Assembly (NCBI RefSeq): GCF_000974485.1
Contig: NZ_BBOM01000009.1
Span: 496,001 to 560,000 of the forward strand
Reading direction: 5' to 3'
From: Streptomyces sp. NBRC 109706
GTDB taxonomy: Bacteria > Actinomycetota > Actinomycetes > Streptomycetales > Streptomycetaceae
DNA length: 64,000 nt
A program made the position numbers and the translations under genes. Below the pieces are notes generated by a model. The model saw nothing but the letters and a program-made list of their open reading frames with translations, ran no database searches and was not told where the DNA came from. Of this stretch, positions 1 through 9,710 are shown in pieces (the stretch's first letter is position 1; every line of letters starts with the position of its first letter).

Positions 1-217
1 CGCTGGTCGGCAGGTTCGGGCCCCGGCCGCCGCCGAGCCAGCCGGCGATGCCGAAGCCGGCCATGATCAGGATGCCGATGGCGATCCCGCCGCCCAGCGC
101 GCGGTTGAGCCGCCGGCGCGGGTCCTGCCTGGCCTCGTCGACGCCCCGCAGCAGGCTGGTGGTCCGGCGGCGGTTCTCGTAGGCGTAGGCGTCGGCCTGT
201 TCGCGTGTGGTGGCCAT
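1..217 (-). CDS. eccB: Type VII secretion protein EccB, N-terminal fragment
   Basis: The first 72 residues of a protein that runs off the left edge. It starts with MATTREQADAYAYENRR, the conserved cytosolic N terminus of EccB, followed by a basic stretch (QDPRRRLNRAL) and one hydrophobic segment at about residues 43-62 that would anchor it in the membrane. EccB is a core component of the ESX/type VII inner-membrane complex, and most of it, which is missing here, lies outside the membrane. The ATG directly follows the mycP stop codon, so the two are probably co-transcribed. The family call rests on the N-terminal motif plus the neighbours eccC, eccD and mycP. Confidence 0.85.
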   Translation of the reverse strand, partial: MATTREQADAYAYENRRRTTSLLRGVDEARQDPRRRLNRALGGGIAIGILIMAGFGIAGWLGGGRGPNLPTS

Positions 218-1579
218 CTATCGGGTCCGGCTCCGGGAGGTCTGGGAGGTCTTGGACGTGGGGTCGGTGGGGCCTGTGCCGCCCAGCCAGTCGAGGCGGG
301 GCGCCGGCGGCGGGGACGGCGGGGCCTCGGCGGCGGTGCGCTCCTCCGGCACCTCACCGGCGCGCCAGCCCCGGTGCGCGGCGCGGCGCAGGGCAGGGCC
401 GCCCAGCAGGCCGAGGACCACGGCCAGCAGCAGCCCGCCGCTGACCGCCAGGGCGGTGGCGGCGGTCGAGCCGAGCAGCGGCCGGTCCTCGGGGATGGCC
501 TGCACCGGGATATGTCCCGGCCGGGCGGCGGCCTCGGCGGCCCCGTCGGTGTGCGCGTCCAGATGGGTGAGCGCGCCGAACGGGTCGACGATGCCGGCCC
601 CGGTGCGGTCGCCGCGTCCGCCGCCGACCGGGGTGGCGGAGGCGATCAGCCGTTCGGCCACCTCGGCGGCCGTCAACTCGGGGAAGCGGGAGAGCACCAG
701 GGCGGCGGCGCCGGACACCTGGGCGGTGGCGAAGCTGGTGCCGCCCTCCACGCGGTAGCCGCCGCCGGGCGCCGGCACCGGCATCTCCTGGCCGTAGCCG
801 GCCAGGTCCACCCAGTCGCCGCCGTTGGAGGATTCGAGCGGCTGCCCGTCGGCGCCGACCGCGCCGACCGTCAACACCCCTTCGTAGGCGGCCGGATACA
901 TCAGGCCGCCGGTCGGGGTCGTGTTGCCCTCGTTGCCCGCGGCGGCGATCACCAGGATGCCGGCGTCCACCGCGCGGGCCACCGCGTTCCGCAGCGGCTC
1001 GACGTCCACCGGGTAGGCGAAGGAGAGGTTGAGGACGTCCACCTCTGCGTCCACGGCGTCGTCGACGGCCGCCGCCAGGGTGTTGGGGGAGGCGCGGTCC
1101 ACTCCGTCGGCGATCCGGATCGGGTAGATCGAGGCGGCCGGCGCCACCCCTGCCATCCGGTCGCCCTCGGCGCGCCCCGCGGCGATCATGCCGGCGACGG
1201 CGGTGCCGTGCCCGACGCAGTCCACCTCGGGCGGCGGGGTGGAGCGGACGAACTCCCGCTCCTCGGGGACCATGGTGAACTCGCTGCCGCGCCGCACCGC
1301 GCCCGCCAGATCCGGATGCCGCCCGTCCACCCCTGAGTCCAGCACGGCCACCGTCACGCCCTCGCCGGCGGCCAGGTCCCATGCCTGGCGCAGGCCGAGC
1401 TGCCCGATCAGCGGGTAGGGCCCGGCGCCGTCGGGCAGTTCCTCGCCGGTGGCCGGGATACCCGAGCAGTCGTCGGCCAGGGCGGCGCGGGTGCCCCCCG
1501 GCAGCAGCAGTGCGCCCAGGGTGACGGCCGCCAGGGTCAACGCCCGTGCCCGGCCGCGCGATCCGCCGCTTCGTCCCAT
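218..1579 (-). CDS. mycP: Mycosin, subtilisin-like serine protease of type VII secretion
   Basis: A 453-aa S8 serine protease. The catalytic triad is visible: Asp81 in AVLDSGVDG, His124 in GHGTAVAG and Ser282 in GGTSFATAQ. An N-terminal signal peptide (hydrophobic residues about 14-35) and a C-terminal transmembrane helix (about 395-415) followed by a basic tail put the protease domain outside the membrane, the layout of mycosins. In ESX systems mycosin stabilises the secretion complex and processes some substrates. I chose the ATG at 1579 because it follows the eccD stop by two bases, has an AGGG ribosome site, and the signal peptide begins there. A longer in-frame reading upstream is antisense to eccD. 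Confidence 0.93.
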   Translation of the reverse strand: MGRSGGSRGRARALTLAAVTLGALLLPGGTRAALADDCSGIPATGEELPDGAGPYPLIGQLGLRQAWDLAAGEGVTVAVLDSGVDGRHPDLAGAVRRGSEFTMVPEEREFVRSTPPPEVDCVGHGTAVAGMIAAGRAEGDRMAGVAPAASIYPIRIADGVDRASPNTLAAAVDDAVDAEVDVLNLSFAYPVDVEPLRNAVARAVDAGILVIAAAGNEGNTTPTGGLMYPAAYEGVLTVGAVGADGQPLESSNGGDWVDLAGYGQEMPVPAPGGGYRVEGGTSFATAQVSGAAALVLSRFPELTAAEVAERLIASATPVGGGRGDRTGAGIVDPFGALTHLDAHTDGAAEAAARPGHIPVQAIPEDRPLLGSTAATALAVSGGLLLAVVLGLLGGPALRRAAHRGWRAGEVPEERTAAEAPPSPPPAPRLDWLGGTGPTDPTSKTSQTSRSRTR

Positions 1580-1581
1580 GG

Positions 1582-3063
1582 TCAGACCCTGAGGTTGAGC
1601 AGGCCGGCGTAGACGTCCCAGACCGCCAGGGCCAGCGGGACGACGGAGAGCAGCACGGTGGTCTCCAGCATGTCGAGCGCGCGGGACGTCCGGGGGTTGG
1701 GACGGTAGCGGCCGGCGAACAGGCCGACGCAGGCCGCGATCAGCGCGCTCAGCAGCGCCGCCGGCAGCGCGATGCCCAGCAGCGGAAGGTTCTCCCCGAT
1801 GCGTTCGGTCAGCGCGAACGTGGCGCCGCCCGCCGCCACCAGCAGCGCGGTGACCAGCGGAATCGCCGTCTGCCTCGCCTCCTTGAAGAGCCGGGCGCGC
1901 AGCAGCGTCAGAACGACCAGGGCCAGCGCCAGCATGCCGGGCCACAGTTCGCCGCCGGCGAAGAGCACCAGGGTGGCGCCGCCGGCGACCAGTTGGCTGC
2001 CCACCAGCAGCCCCACCAGCAGCCGGCGGGCCCGCACCACCCGGGCCCGCAGCTGGTCCTGGGCCAACTGGCTGGGGATCGCCTCCAGGTCCTCCGTGGA
2101 CGCGGCGACCGCGGGCGCCGGCATCCGGGCGGCGCGCAGCGCGACCGTCGGCCACAGCGTCGTCAACGCCAGGGCCAGCGGCGCCACCACGGCGGCGGCC
2201 CTGGCCGGCGGCACGTCCCAGACGGTGCAGAGCAGCGCGCCGACGCCGGCCAGCGGGCCGGCGACCAGCAGCGCGGTGAAGGCGGTGTCCCCGCCGCCGA
2301 CCAGCAGCGGGCCGAGCATGCCGAGCAACGCCAACACGGCGCAGGCCAGCAGCAGATGGCCGGCGGTGAAGCCGTCGACCGTGCCGGCCTCGGTGCCCAG
2401 CAGCCGCACCGCGCCCAGCAGCGCGGGCGGCGCGGCCAGCACGGCGGCGCAGGTGCCGGCCGGCACATCGCCGAAGGCGCGGGACATCAGCACGCCGACG
2501 AGCAGCGCCAGCAGCGCGACGGCCAGGCCGAGCCAGCCGGGCAGCCGGCCCGGCGCGGCGGCCAGCGCGCCGGTGGCGGCGAGCGTGGCCACGCCGGCCA
2601 GCGCGCCGCTCACCCGGCGGGTGGCCGGCGCCGGCCAGCCGCCGCCGACCCCGTGCCGGCCGATGACCTCGACCACATCGTCGTAGAGCGGTTCGGTGGC
2701 GTCGCCGGCGCCGTGGCCGAGGAAGAGCACATCGCCCTCGACCACGCCCTGGGCGGCGAGCGGGTCGGCGGCGCCCAGCCGGGTCCCGTCGGCCCGGCGC
2801 AGCACCCAACCGCCGTGCCCGACACAGCCGTCGGGGCCCGGCTCGGCGCCGGCTTGCTCCAGCAGGGTGGGCAGCAGCCGGGCGACGGGGACGCCGGCCG
2901 GCACCGCGAGATCGGCGCGGCCGGCGGGACCGGCGAGCCCGATGCGGATGAACTCGGCTCCGCCGTGGGAAGCAGCTCCGCCGTGGGAAGCAGCTCCGCC
3001 GTGGGAAGCAGCTGTGCCGGGGGCCGGCTGTCCCGACGGGGGGTGGACGAGGTGGGCGGTCAT
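1582..3063 (-). CDS. eccD: Type VII secretion integral membrane protein EccD
   Basis: A 493-aa protein with an N-terminal ubiquitin-like (YukD) domain, about residues 38-125, followed by about eleven hydrophobic helices to the C terminus. This is the EccD architecture, which forms the membrane vestibule of the ESX complex. The start ATG overlaps the eccC stop (ATGA), and AGGA lies about 8 nt upstream. An Ala-Ser-His-Gly-Gly repeat near residues 18-36, encoded by three perfect 18-bp direct repeats, sits before the ubiquitin-like fold and looks like a flexible low-complexity linker. It lies between eccC and mycP in one operon. Confidence 0.92.
   Translation of the reverse strand: MTAHLVHPPSGQPAPGTAASHGGAASHGGAASHGGAEFIRIGLAGPAGRADLAVPAGVPVARLLPTLLEQAGAEPGPDGCVGHGGWVLRRADGTRLGAADPLAAQGVVEGDVLFLGHGAGDATEPLYDDVVEVIGRHGVGGGWPAPATRRVSGALAGVATLAATGALAAAPGRLPGWLGLAVALLALLVGVLMSRAFGDVPAGTCAAVLAAPPALLGAVRLLGTEAGTVDGFTAGHLLLACAVLALLGMLGPLLVGGGDTAFTALLVAGPLAGVGALLCTVWDVPPARAAAVVAPLALALTTLWPTVALRAARMPAPAVAASTEDLEAIPSQLAQDQLRARVVRARRLLVGLLVGSQLVAGGATLVLFAGGELWPGMLALALVVLTLLRARLFKEARQTAIPLVTALLVAAGGATFALTERIGENLPLLGIALPAALLSALIAACVGLFAGRYRPNPRTSRALDMLETTVLLSVVPLALAVWDVYAGLLNLRV
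2958..3011. repeat. Three perfect 18-bp tandem repeats inside eccD
   Basis: Three consecutive identical copies of CTCCGCCGTGGGAAGCAG (plus strand), a multiple of three, so they add AASHGG units to the N terminus of EccD without shifting the frame. Copy number could vary by slippage. Confidence 0.9.
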
Positions 3064-6000
3064 GGCGTGTTCCTGACGGAGGGTCCGGTGGGGGCCGGCG
3101 GCGGGGAGTTCAGCGGGGAGTCGGCGCGCACCAGCTGCACCGGGACGTTGCCGAGCCGGCGGTGCATCAGCAGGGCGCGGCCCTTCTTGCGTTTGGCCGG
3201 TTTGACGCCCCAGATGGGCAGTTCGTCCTTGGGGACGCTCAACAGCGCGACGGGCGTGTTGAGTTCCTTGAGGCGGCCGAGGACCGGCTCGGTGACGGCC
3301 CGGGCGGCGCCGCCCGCCTGCCGGGCGAGGTAGATGTGCAGGCCGATGGAGCGGGCCTGCGGCAGGAAGTCGGCGAGGGCCCGCAGCGGGTTGCCGCGCG
3401 AGGTGGCGACCAGATCGTAGTCGTCGACCAGCAGATAGATCTCAGGGCCCGTCCACCAGGAGCGGTCGCGCAGCTGCTCGGGGGTGACATCGGTGCCGGG
3501 CAGGCGTTTCTTCAGGCCCTCGGCCAGCCCGCTGACGACCTCCATGGACCGTTCGTGGGTGGTCGAGTAGCCCAGCAGGTTGGGCCCGTCCAGCTCGCGC
3601 AGCATGCTCATCCGGTGGTCGAGCACGATCAGCTTCGCCTGTTCCGGCGTGTACCGGGCGATCACCTGGCGGCCGACGGCGCGCAGCAGGGAGGTCTTCC
3701 CCGACTCGCTGTCGCCGATGGCGATCAGCCCGGCCTCCTCGCCCGGGGTGAAGACCACCGGTTCCAGTCGGTTCCCCTCCAGCGCGACGACCACGCCGCC
3801 GGCGGCGGCCGGCGCCCGTTCCAGCGGGAACGAGGTGGGCAGCAGCCGCACCTGGCGGGCGCGCTGGCCTTCCCATGCCTCGGCCACCCGGCGCACCAGC
3901 TCGGCCACGCCGTCGGACAGCCCGTCGTCGGTGCGCCGCCCGTCCACCCGGGGCACCGCGATCAGAAAGTGCTCCTTGTCGGCGTTGATACCGCGTCCCG
4001 GGCGGCCGGCGGGGATGGTGCGCTGGGCCTTGCGGTCCATCTCGGAGTCCAGCGCGTCGCCGAGCTTCAACTCGACCTTGGTGCCGATCAGATCGCGCAG
4101 CGCCATCCGCAGGTCCATCCAGCGGTTGCCGGTGACCACCAGATGGATGCCGTAGGTGAGCATCCGCCCGGCCAGCGCCATCAGGGTGGCTTCCAGATCG
4201 GGGTAGGACTGCCGCAGCACCGCCCAGCCGTCCACCACCAGGAAGACGTCGCCGCGCGGGATGCCCCGGCCGGACTCCGTCGGGTCCTCGGCGATCCGGC
4301 CCTCGGCGTGCGCGGTGCGGTAGGCGGACATCGACTCGATGCCCAGCTCCCGGAAGCGGGTCTCCCGGTACTCCAGCACCTCAAGCACCTCGGCGACCGT
4401 CCGGTTGACCACCTCGGCGTCCAACCGGCCGGCGACGCCGCCCACATGGGGCAGCCCGGCCAACGCGAAGAGCGTCCCGCTGAAGTCCAGGCAGTAGAAC
4501 TGCGCCTCCTCCGGCGTGTGGCGCAGCACCAGCGAGCAGATCAGCGCGCGGAGCGCCGTCGACTTGCCGCTGTGCGGGCCGCCCACCACGGCCAGATGGC
4601 CGCCGGCGCCCGAGAGGTCGAGCGTCAACGGATCGCGGCGCTGCCGGAACGGCAGGTCCAGGATGCCGATCCGGGCGGTGAGCGGCGGGCCCGACGGATC
4701 GGAGCCGAAGCCGCGTCCGGGGCGGACGGCGAGGTCGCCGTGGAGCCGGTCCAGCGGCTCGGGGTGCTCCAGCGGCTCCAGCCAGACCTGGTGCGCCTGG
4801 GGGCCCTGCCCGGTCAGCTGCTCCACCATCACCCCGAGCACGGTGGCGCCCAGTTCCTCCGACTCGCCGAACTCGTCGGCGGCCGGCTCCGGTCGGGGCT
4901 CCGGGGCGCGCTGCTCGGCGGGCACGGGCACCACCCCGGCGGGGAACCGGCGCACCGTCAACGCGCCGCCGAGCCCGGGGCCGCCCGCGTCGTCGCCGGT
5001 GCGGTAGGGGCCGGAGACATAGGCGGCCCGGAACCGTTTGAGGGTGCTGGTGTCGGTCTTGAGATAGCCGTGCCCGGGGGCGCTGGGCAGGTGGTTGGCG
5101 TCCGGCACGCCGATCGCGGTGCGGCTCTCGCTCTCGGAGAAGGTGCGCAGCCCGACCCGGTAGGACAGGTGCGCCTCAAGACCGCGCAGCCGGCCCTCGT
5201 CCAGACGTTGGGAGGCGAGCAGCAGATGCAGGCCGAGGGAGCGGCCCAGCCGGCCCATCTGCACGAAGAGATCGGCGAAGTCCGGCTTCTGGGCGAGGAG
5301 TTCGGAGAACTCGTCGACCACGACAAAGAGGCTGGGCAGCGGCGGCAGGGCCGCGCCGCGCTGTCTGGCCCGCTCGTAGTCGCGCACCGAGACCAGGTTG
5401 CCGGCGTCCCGCAGCACCTCCTGGCGGCGGTTCATCTCGCCCGAAAGCGCCTCCCGCATCCGGTCGACCAGGGTGAGATCGTCCTCCAGGTTGGTGATCA
5501 CCGCCGCCACATGGGGCAGCTCGGCCATCCCGGCGAAGGTGGCGCCGCCCTTGAAGTCGACCAGCACCAGGTTCAGTTGCTCGGAGGAGTGGGTGGTGGC
5601 CATGCCCAGCACCAGGGTGCGCAGCAGCTCGGACTTGCCGGATCCGGTGGCGCCGACCAGCAGCCCGTGCGGGCCCATGCCGTTCTGCGCGGACTCCTTG
5701 ATGTCCAGCTCCAGCAGCCCGCCGTCCGCCGAGACGCCGATCGGCACCTGCAGCCGGTCCCGCATCGGGCGCGGCCGCCACAGCGTGTCCAGATCCAGCT
5801 GTCCCGGGTCGGGTATGCCCAGCAGGCTGGGCAGGGTGTTCACGGCGGTGGCCAGATCCTCGCTGTCGCCGCCGGTCGCTCCGCTGTCCATCCGGAACCG
5901 CGCGATCCGCATGGCCAGCGCCTCGGCCTCGGCGACGGACAGCCCGTCGGCGACGCCCAGTTCGTCGCTGGTCTCCCCCGCGCGCACCGCCAGCGCGCCG

Positions 6001-7112
6001 GCCGAGTCGATCTCCAGCAGCACCCCGTGCGCCTCGGTGAGCGCGGCGGCGCGACCGTCCACGTCCAGCACCGTGACGCCCTGCATGCCATGCGGGTCGA
6101 GCAGCGCCTCGGCACCGCTGACCACGCCGCCGTCCAACACCACCAGCAGATGCGGCAGATCGGGATCGGGCTCAGCCCCGCGCTGGAAACGGGTGCGCCG
6201 GGTCAGCTCGGCGCCCAGCCACTCCTCCAGCACCGCGAGGGAGGCATGCGTCATCCGCAGCGGACCGACATGGTCCAACTCCTCCGGATGGTGCGCGTGC
6301 GGCAGCCACTTCACCCAGGACCAGCCGGGCCCCTCGACATCGCCGGTGCACACCACGATCCGCAGATCGCGCGGCGAGTGGAAGGTGACGGCATGCGCCA
6401 GCACCGCGCGGAACAGCGCCCTGGCCCGGTCGGGATCCTCCCCGGCGACGACGGCCAACGACGCGAACCGGCGCAGCGCCACCTGCACCGGCAGCTCCGG
6501 CACCACGGCCTGGGTGTCGATGAACCGCTTCAGCGACACGGTGCAGAGCGGGTCCAGATCCTCCACCGGCGCGGACTCCCCCGGCACCAGCGGGGTGGCC
6601 AGATAACGGGGCCCGGTGCCCACCCGCACCACCCCGAAGTCCTGGTCGCCGCCGCGCCGTTCCCACAGCCGGCGGCTCTCCGCGACCGTCCACAGGGTGT
6701 CGGGCGGCGGGCCGTCCCACAGCAGCGCGGTGCGCTGCGCGTCGGCCGTGCCCCGCACCTCGGCGCGGGTCCGCTCCAGGTACCGCAGGTACTCGCGACG
6801 GTCGTTGCGCGCCTGGTTCTTGGTGGAACCGCGCTGACGGAGCACGGAGCCGACGACCATCGCCAGACAGGACACCAGGAACATGCCGCCCACGATGTAG
6901 CCGATCGGGCCCCGCCCCATCGTCAGCATGTACAGCACCGAACCGAGCCCGCTGAGGGCCGGCAGCGCCGTCATCCAGACGTTGTTGTCCTCCGGCTTGG
7001 GCAGCTCCGGCGGCGCCTTGAGCAGCAGCTCCTCCTGCGGCACAGCCGGCCGCACGGCCCGCGGCGGCCGGCGAAGCACGGTGGTGGGGGTGGTCAACGC
7101 ACGTTCCTTCAT
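3060..7112 (-). CDS. eccC: Type VII secretion ATPase EccC (fused EccCa/EccCb)
   Basis: A 1350-aa FtsK/SpoIIIE-type ATPase, the motor of the ESX/type VII system that recognises and drives substrates. Two transmembrane segments lie near residues 48-90. Three P-loop ATPase domains follow, with Walker A motifs GATGSGKSE (about residue 485), GGPHSGKST (about 841) and GDSESGKTS (about 1131). The matching Walker B strands are FVVVDEFSELL, VFLVVDGW and YLLVDDYDL. EccCa and EccCb are one chain, as is common outside mycobacterial ESX-1. The ATG at 7112 has a poor ribosome site. A TTG six codons later has AAGGA at a good distance and may be the true start. The stop overlaps the eccD start by 4 nt. Confidence 0.94.
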   Translation of the reverse strand: MKERALTTPTTVLRRPPRAVRPAVPQEELLLKAPPELPKPEDNNVWMTALPALSGLGSVLYMLTMGRGPIGYIVGGMFLVSCLAMVVGSVLRQRGSTKNQARNDRREYLRYLERTRAEVRGTADAQRTALLWDGPPPDTLWTVAESRRLWERRGGDQDFGVVRVGTGPRYLATPLVPGESAPVEDLDPLCTVSLKRFIDTQAVVPELPVQVALRRFASLAVVAGEDPDRARALFRAVLAHAVTFHSPRDLRIVVCTGDVEGPGWSWVKWLPHAHHPEELDHVGPLRMTHASLAVLEEWLGAELTRRTRFQRGAEPDPDLPHLLVVLDGGVVSGAEALLDPHGMQGVTVLDVDGRAAALTEAHGVLLEIDSAGALAVRAGETSDELGVADGLSVAEAEALAMRIARFRMDSGATGGDSEDLATAVNTLPSLLGIPDPGQLDLDTLWRPRPMRDRLQVPIGVSADGGLLELDIKESAQNGMGPHGLLVGATGSGKSELLRTLVLGMATTHSSEQLNLVLVDFKGGATFAGMAELPHVAAVITNLEDDLTLVDRMREALSGEMNRRQEVLRDAGNLVSVRDYERARQRGAALPPLPSLFVVVDEFSELLAQKPDFADLFVQMGRLGRSLGLHLLLASQRLDEGRLRGLEAHLSYRVGLRTFSESESRTAIGVPDANHLPSAPGHGYLKTDTSTLKRFRAAYVSGPYRTGDDAGGPGLGGALTVRRFPAGVVPVPAEQRAPEPRPEPAADEFGESEELGATVLGVMVEQLTGQGPQAHQVWLEPLEHPEPLDRLHGDLAVRPGRGFGSDPSGPPLTARIGILDLPFRQRRDPLTLDLSGAGGHLAVVGGPHSGKSTALRALICSLVLRHTPEEAQFYCLDFSGTLFALAGLPHVGGVAGRLDAEVVNRTVAEVLEVLEYRETRFRELGIESMSAYRTAHAEGRIAEDPTESGRGIPRGDVFLVVDGWAVLRQSYPDLEATLMALAGRMLTYGIHLVVTGNRWMDLRMALRDLIGTKVELKLGDALDSEMDRKAQRTIPAGRPGRGINADKEHFLIAVPRVDGRRTDDGLSDGVAELVRRVAEAWEGQRARQVRLLPTSFPLERAPAAAGGVVVALEGNRLEPVVFTPGEEAGLIAIGDSESGKTSLLRAVGRQVIARYTPEQAKLIVLDHRMSMLRELDGPNLLGYSTTHERSMEVVSGLAEGLKKRLPGTDVTPEQLRDRSWWTGPEIYLLVDDYDLVATSRGNPLRALADFLPQARSIGLHIYLARQAGGAARAVTEPVLGRLKELNTPVALLSVPKDELPIWGVKPAKRKKGRALLMHRRLGNVPVQLVRADSPLNSPPPAPTGPSVRNTP

Positions 7113-7135
7113 CGGGGGTCGTGGGCGGGGCGGGC

Positions 7136-9655
7136 TCAGCTGCCGTGGCGGTTTCGGTAGGAGAGACTTTTGGTCTCTTCGAAGTCGTATCCGCTGACCT
7201 CATTTTCGACCATCAAATTCCCCCCGTAGACCGCCTCGTACGCAGCGTCTAGTTTCACACCATCGGCAGCCCTGTTGAGGGCTGTGGGCGTAGACCCGTG
7301 CCCCGACCAGTCAGTCACGATCTCTCCGCCGGAGATCACTTCCATCAGCTCTGCCCCGGGCTCGAGATTCTGGTTATGCGCGTCGATGGCGCCGGCGGCG
7401 ATGGCACGGTGCGCCATCATGTTGTTGATCTCTCCCTCTGTCATTTCGAAGATTTCCTGGTCCAGCGGCTCCTGCGGCGATGGGGCGGGGAACAGCGTCG
7501 ACTCTGCCAGGCTGTACGCGGTCGAGCTGAGGCTGACCCCGGTGGCGTACTTCTCCGGGCTGAACGTACCCGCCAACGAGAAGGCGGCGCCGATGCCTGC
7601 TGTGGTGAACTTGTGCTCCAGCGCCGCTGCGGCGTCGGCCCGACCTCCATACCAATTGATGACGTCCTGCTCACCCCAGTTCAGCAGCCCGTTCAGAATG
7701 CCGATGTTCTGGAATGTCTCGGGCACGTCGCCCGGCAGCACCTCGCCGGGGGGGGAGGAGTAGTACTCCCAGGCCAGGTTCCTCTGCATCTCGAAGACCC
7801 CGGCCTTGAAGTCCTGGTAGACGCTGCCGTCGGAGGCGGCCATCAGGCTGAACACCTCATGCCGGTCCGCCGTACTCCAGACACCGGGAAACTCTCCATT
7901 TTTCAAGTCGATGATGGCGTCCAGTCGGGAGACCGTGGCGTCGGCGATCGCACCCTGAAGTCCGGTGGGGTCCCAGGGGTAGCGACCCTGGCCTCCGTGC
8001 AGGCCGGAGTTGTCCCAGTCCTCGATGAGGAGCTTTCGATTTTCTCCCAGGAAGTGCTGGATCACTTCGTCCGCGAGGGCGTTGCGCGCGTCGTCGTTCG
8101 CGTCCCCCTGGGGGAGGACGGCACTGCGCACCAAGTCCCCGACGCCGTCGCTGTCGGCCCACTGAGCGTTGAGCAGATCCTCGCGGACGCCTTCGTCGTT
8201 GAGGAGGTCGAACGACGCTTCGGTGTTCTGCGCGACGTTGGTCAACAGCCCGCTGCTGCCGGTGTTCTCCAGGAAGTCGGGCATGACGAAGCCGGAGTTG
8301 TACTCCAGCTCCTCCCCCCTTGCCGCGAGGTAGGCTCGGCGGTTGATCTCCTGGGTCTCATGCTGGACGTCGATGGCCGCGGTGGTCAGATGGTCGGCGA
8401 AGTCGCCGCTGGGCGGTACGGTGGCCTGCTCCATCAGGGCACCGAAGCCGTTGAACCGGTCCAGCACCTCGCGCTGGCTTTCCAGTCCCCCTGCGGCGCC
8501 CAGATCGTCGGCGGCTTCGTAGACGTAGGCCCTGACGGACTCGGGGACGACCGAGGCGGGGTCGTCGACATCGATGTCGATGCCCCCGATATCGCTGTTC
8601 AGCATGATGTTGATGCCGTTGGCGACGTTCGCCTGGATCGCCGCGAGCCGTTCGGCCGAGGCCGCTGCGGCGTCCAGCGAACCCCGCGGATCGGGCTGGA
8701 GCTCCCCCAGCTTGGCCAGCGTCTCCTCGTCGATGTTGTTGTAGAACGCCTCCAGGTAGTCGAGTTCACCGGGTTCGAGGTCGCGCAGCGGGGTGGTGGG
8801 GTCGTTGGGGTCGTAGATGCCGTTGCTGATGGCGGCGAGGCCGGCGGTGTAGTTCTCCAGCGCGGTGTGGTCGGGTTCGTCCTTGGCCAGCTCCTCCTCG
8901 ATGCCCTCGGCGGCCCACTCCGCCATGTCCTCGGTGTGCCACATCGTGTGCGGCCCTGTGCCCAGGTCGTAGCCGAGGTCGCTCAACTCGCCGGCGCGGG
9001 CCATCATCCAGCTCCGGTACTCGTCGATCTCGGTGTCCATCCGCTCGTGGATGGCCGTGACGTCCTCCACCGCCTTCCCCAGGTACTCCTCGCGGATCGC
9101 GGTCACCAGATGGCTCGGCATCGACCAGCCCATCTGCCGGCTGCCGTCCGCCTCGTAGGCGGTGCCCTGGAAGTAGACCGTGGGGTTGTCCATGACCACC
9201 TCGGCGTCGGCCTGCTCCTTCAGCTCCCCGAACTTGACGTTGTACATGGTCCTGGCATCGGTCAGGTGCTCATGGACCTTGCCGACCGCGTCCGAGCGGC
9301 GGTCGGCGACCGACTCCCAGGTTTCCAGGGCCAGTTCGGTGGCGGAGTTGATGATGTCGGCGACGTCCTGGATGTCCTGCCCGCTGCCCTGGAGGTCCTG
9401 GTCGGTGATGGTGATGTGTTCCTCGGCGTTGTGGTGCGCCACCTCGTCGGTCATGGCCGCGTCCTGGGACAGCTCCGAGGCCCGGACGGCCAGTTCGCCG
9501 GCGCTGCCGGCCTCGCCGGCGGCCGCCGCGAACCCACGGGACGCCTCGGCCATCTCCTCCGGGTCGACCTCCTCGGCGAAGTCGTCGGCCAGCTCCCAGG
9601 GGTCGACGCCGGACTCCTCGATCACGTCCTCACGGGTGAAGTCAACGCCGGCCAT
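7136..9655 (-). CDS. Large hydrophilic type VII-associated protein, possible substrate
   Basis: An 839-aa acidic protein that I do not firmly recognise. It may belong to the large T7SS-associated family annotated DUF6571 in Streptomyces (from memory, not checked). Residues about 1-130 are helical and Glu/Ala-rich and resemble WXG100-type helical hairpins. The middle is mostly charged and helical with no signal peptide. Near residues 690-750 there is a more hydrophobic Gly/Ala/Ser stretch that could touch membranes. The ATG at 9655 has AGGA 8 nt upstream. An ATG 51 nt further up adds a non-conserved tail. Its place between the Esx/PPE-like genes and eccC suggests a secreted substrate or a factor acting with one. 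The 3' third is less GC-rich than the neighbours. Confidence 0.7.
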   Translation of the reverse strand: MAGVDFTREDVIEESGVDPWELADDFAEEVDPEEMAEASRGFAAAAGEAGSAGELAVRASELSQDAAMTDEVAHHNAEEHITITDQDLQGSGQDIQDVADIINSATELALETWESVADRRSDAVGKVHEHLTDARTMYNVKFGELKEQADAEVVMDNPTVYFQGTAYEADGSRQMGWSMPSHLVTAIREEYLGKAVEDVTAIHERMDTEIDEYRSWMMARAGELSDLGYDLGTGPHTMWHTEDMAEWAAEGIEEELAKDEPDHTALENYTAGLAAISNGIYDPNDPTTPLRDLEPGELDYLEAFYNNIDEETLAKLGELQPDPRGSLDAAAASAERLAAIQANVANGINIMLNSDIGGIDIDVDDPASVVPESVRAYVYEAADDLGAAGGLESQREVLDRFNGFGALMEQATVPPSGDFADHLTTAAIDVQHETQEINRRAYLAARGEELEYNSGFVMPDFLENTGSSGLLTNVAQNTEASFDLLNDEGVREDLLNAQWADSDGVGDLVRSAVLPQGDANDDARNALADEVIQHFLGENRKLLIEDWDNSGLHGGQGRYPWDPTGLQGAIADATVSRLDAIIDLKNGEFPGVWSTADRHEVFSLMAASDGSVYQDFKAGVFEMQRNLAWEYYSSPPGEVLPGDVPETFQNIGILNGLLNWGEQDVINWYGGRADAAAALEHKFTTAGIGAAFSLAGTFSPEKYATGVSLSSTAYSLAESTLFPAPSPQEPLDQEIFEMTEGEINNMMAHRAIAAGAIDAHNQNLEPGAELMEVISGGEIVTDWSGHGSTPTALNRAADGVKLDAAYEAVYGGNLMVENEVSGYDFEETKSLSYRNRHGS

Positions 9656-9710
9656 GGAAGTGGTCCTCGCTCCTTGCTGCGTGCGGTGCGGGCCGGGGCC
9701 CGGCAATCGG

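Noticed and set aside
2958..3011. CRISPR-like or transposon-end repeat
   Set aside because: Units are directly contiguous without spacers and are in frame within eccD. It is a coding tandem repeat.
3162..7160. A 1332-aa plus-strand ORF over eccC
   Set aside because: Shadow of a complete ATPase gene. No ribosome site or recognisable domain.
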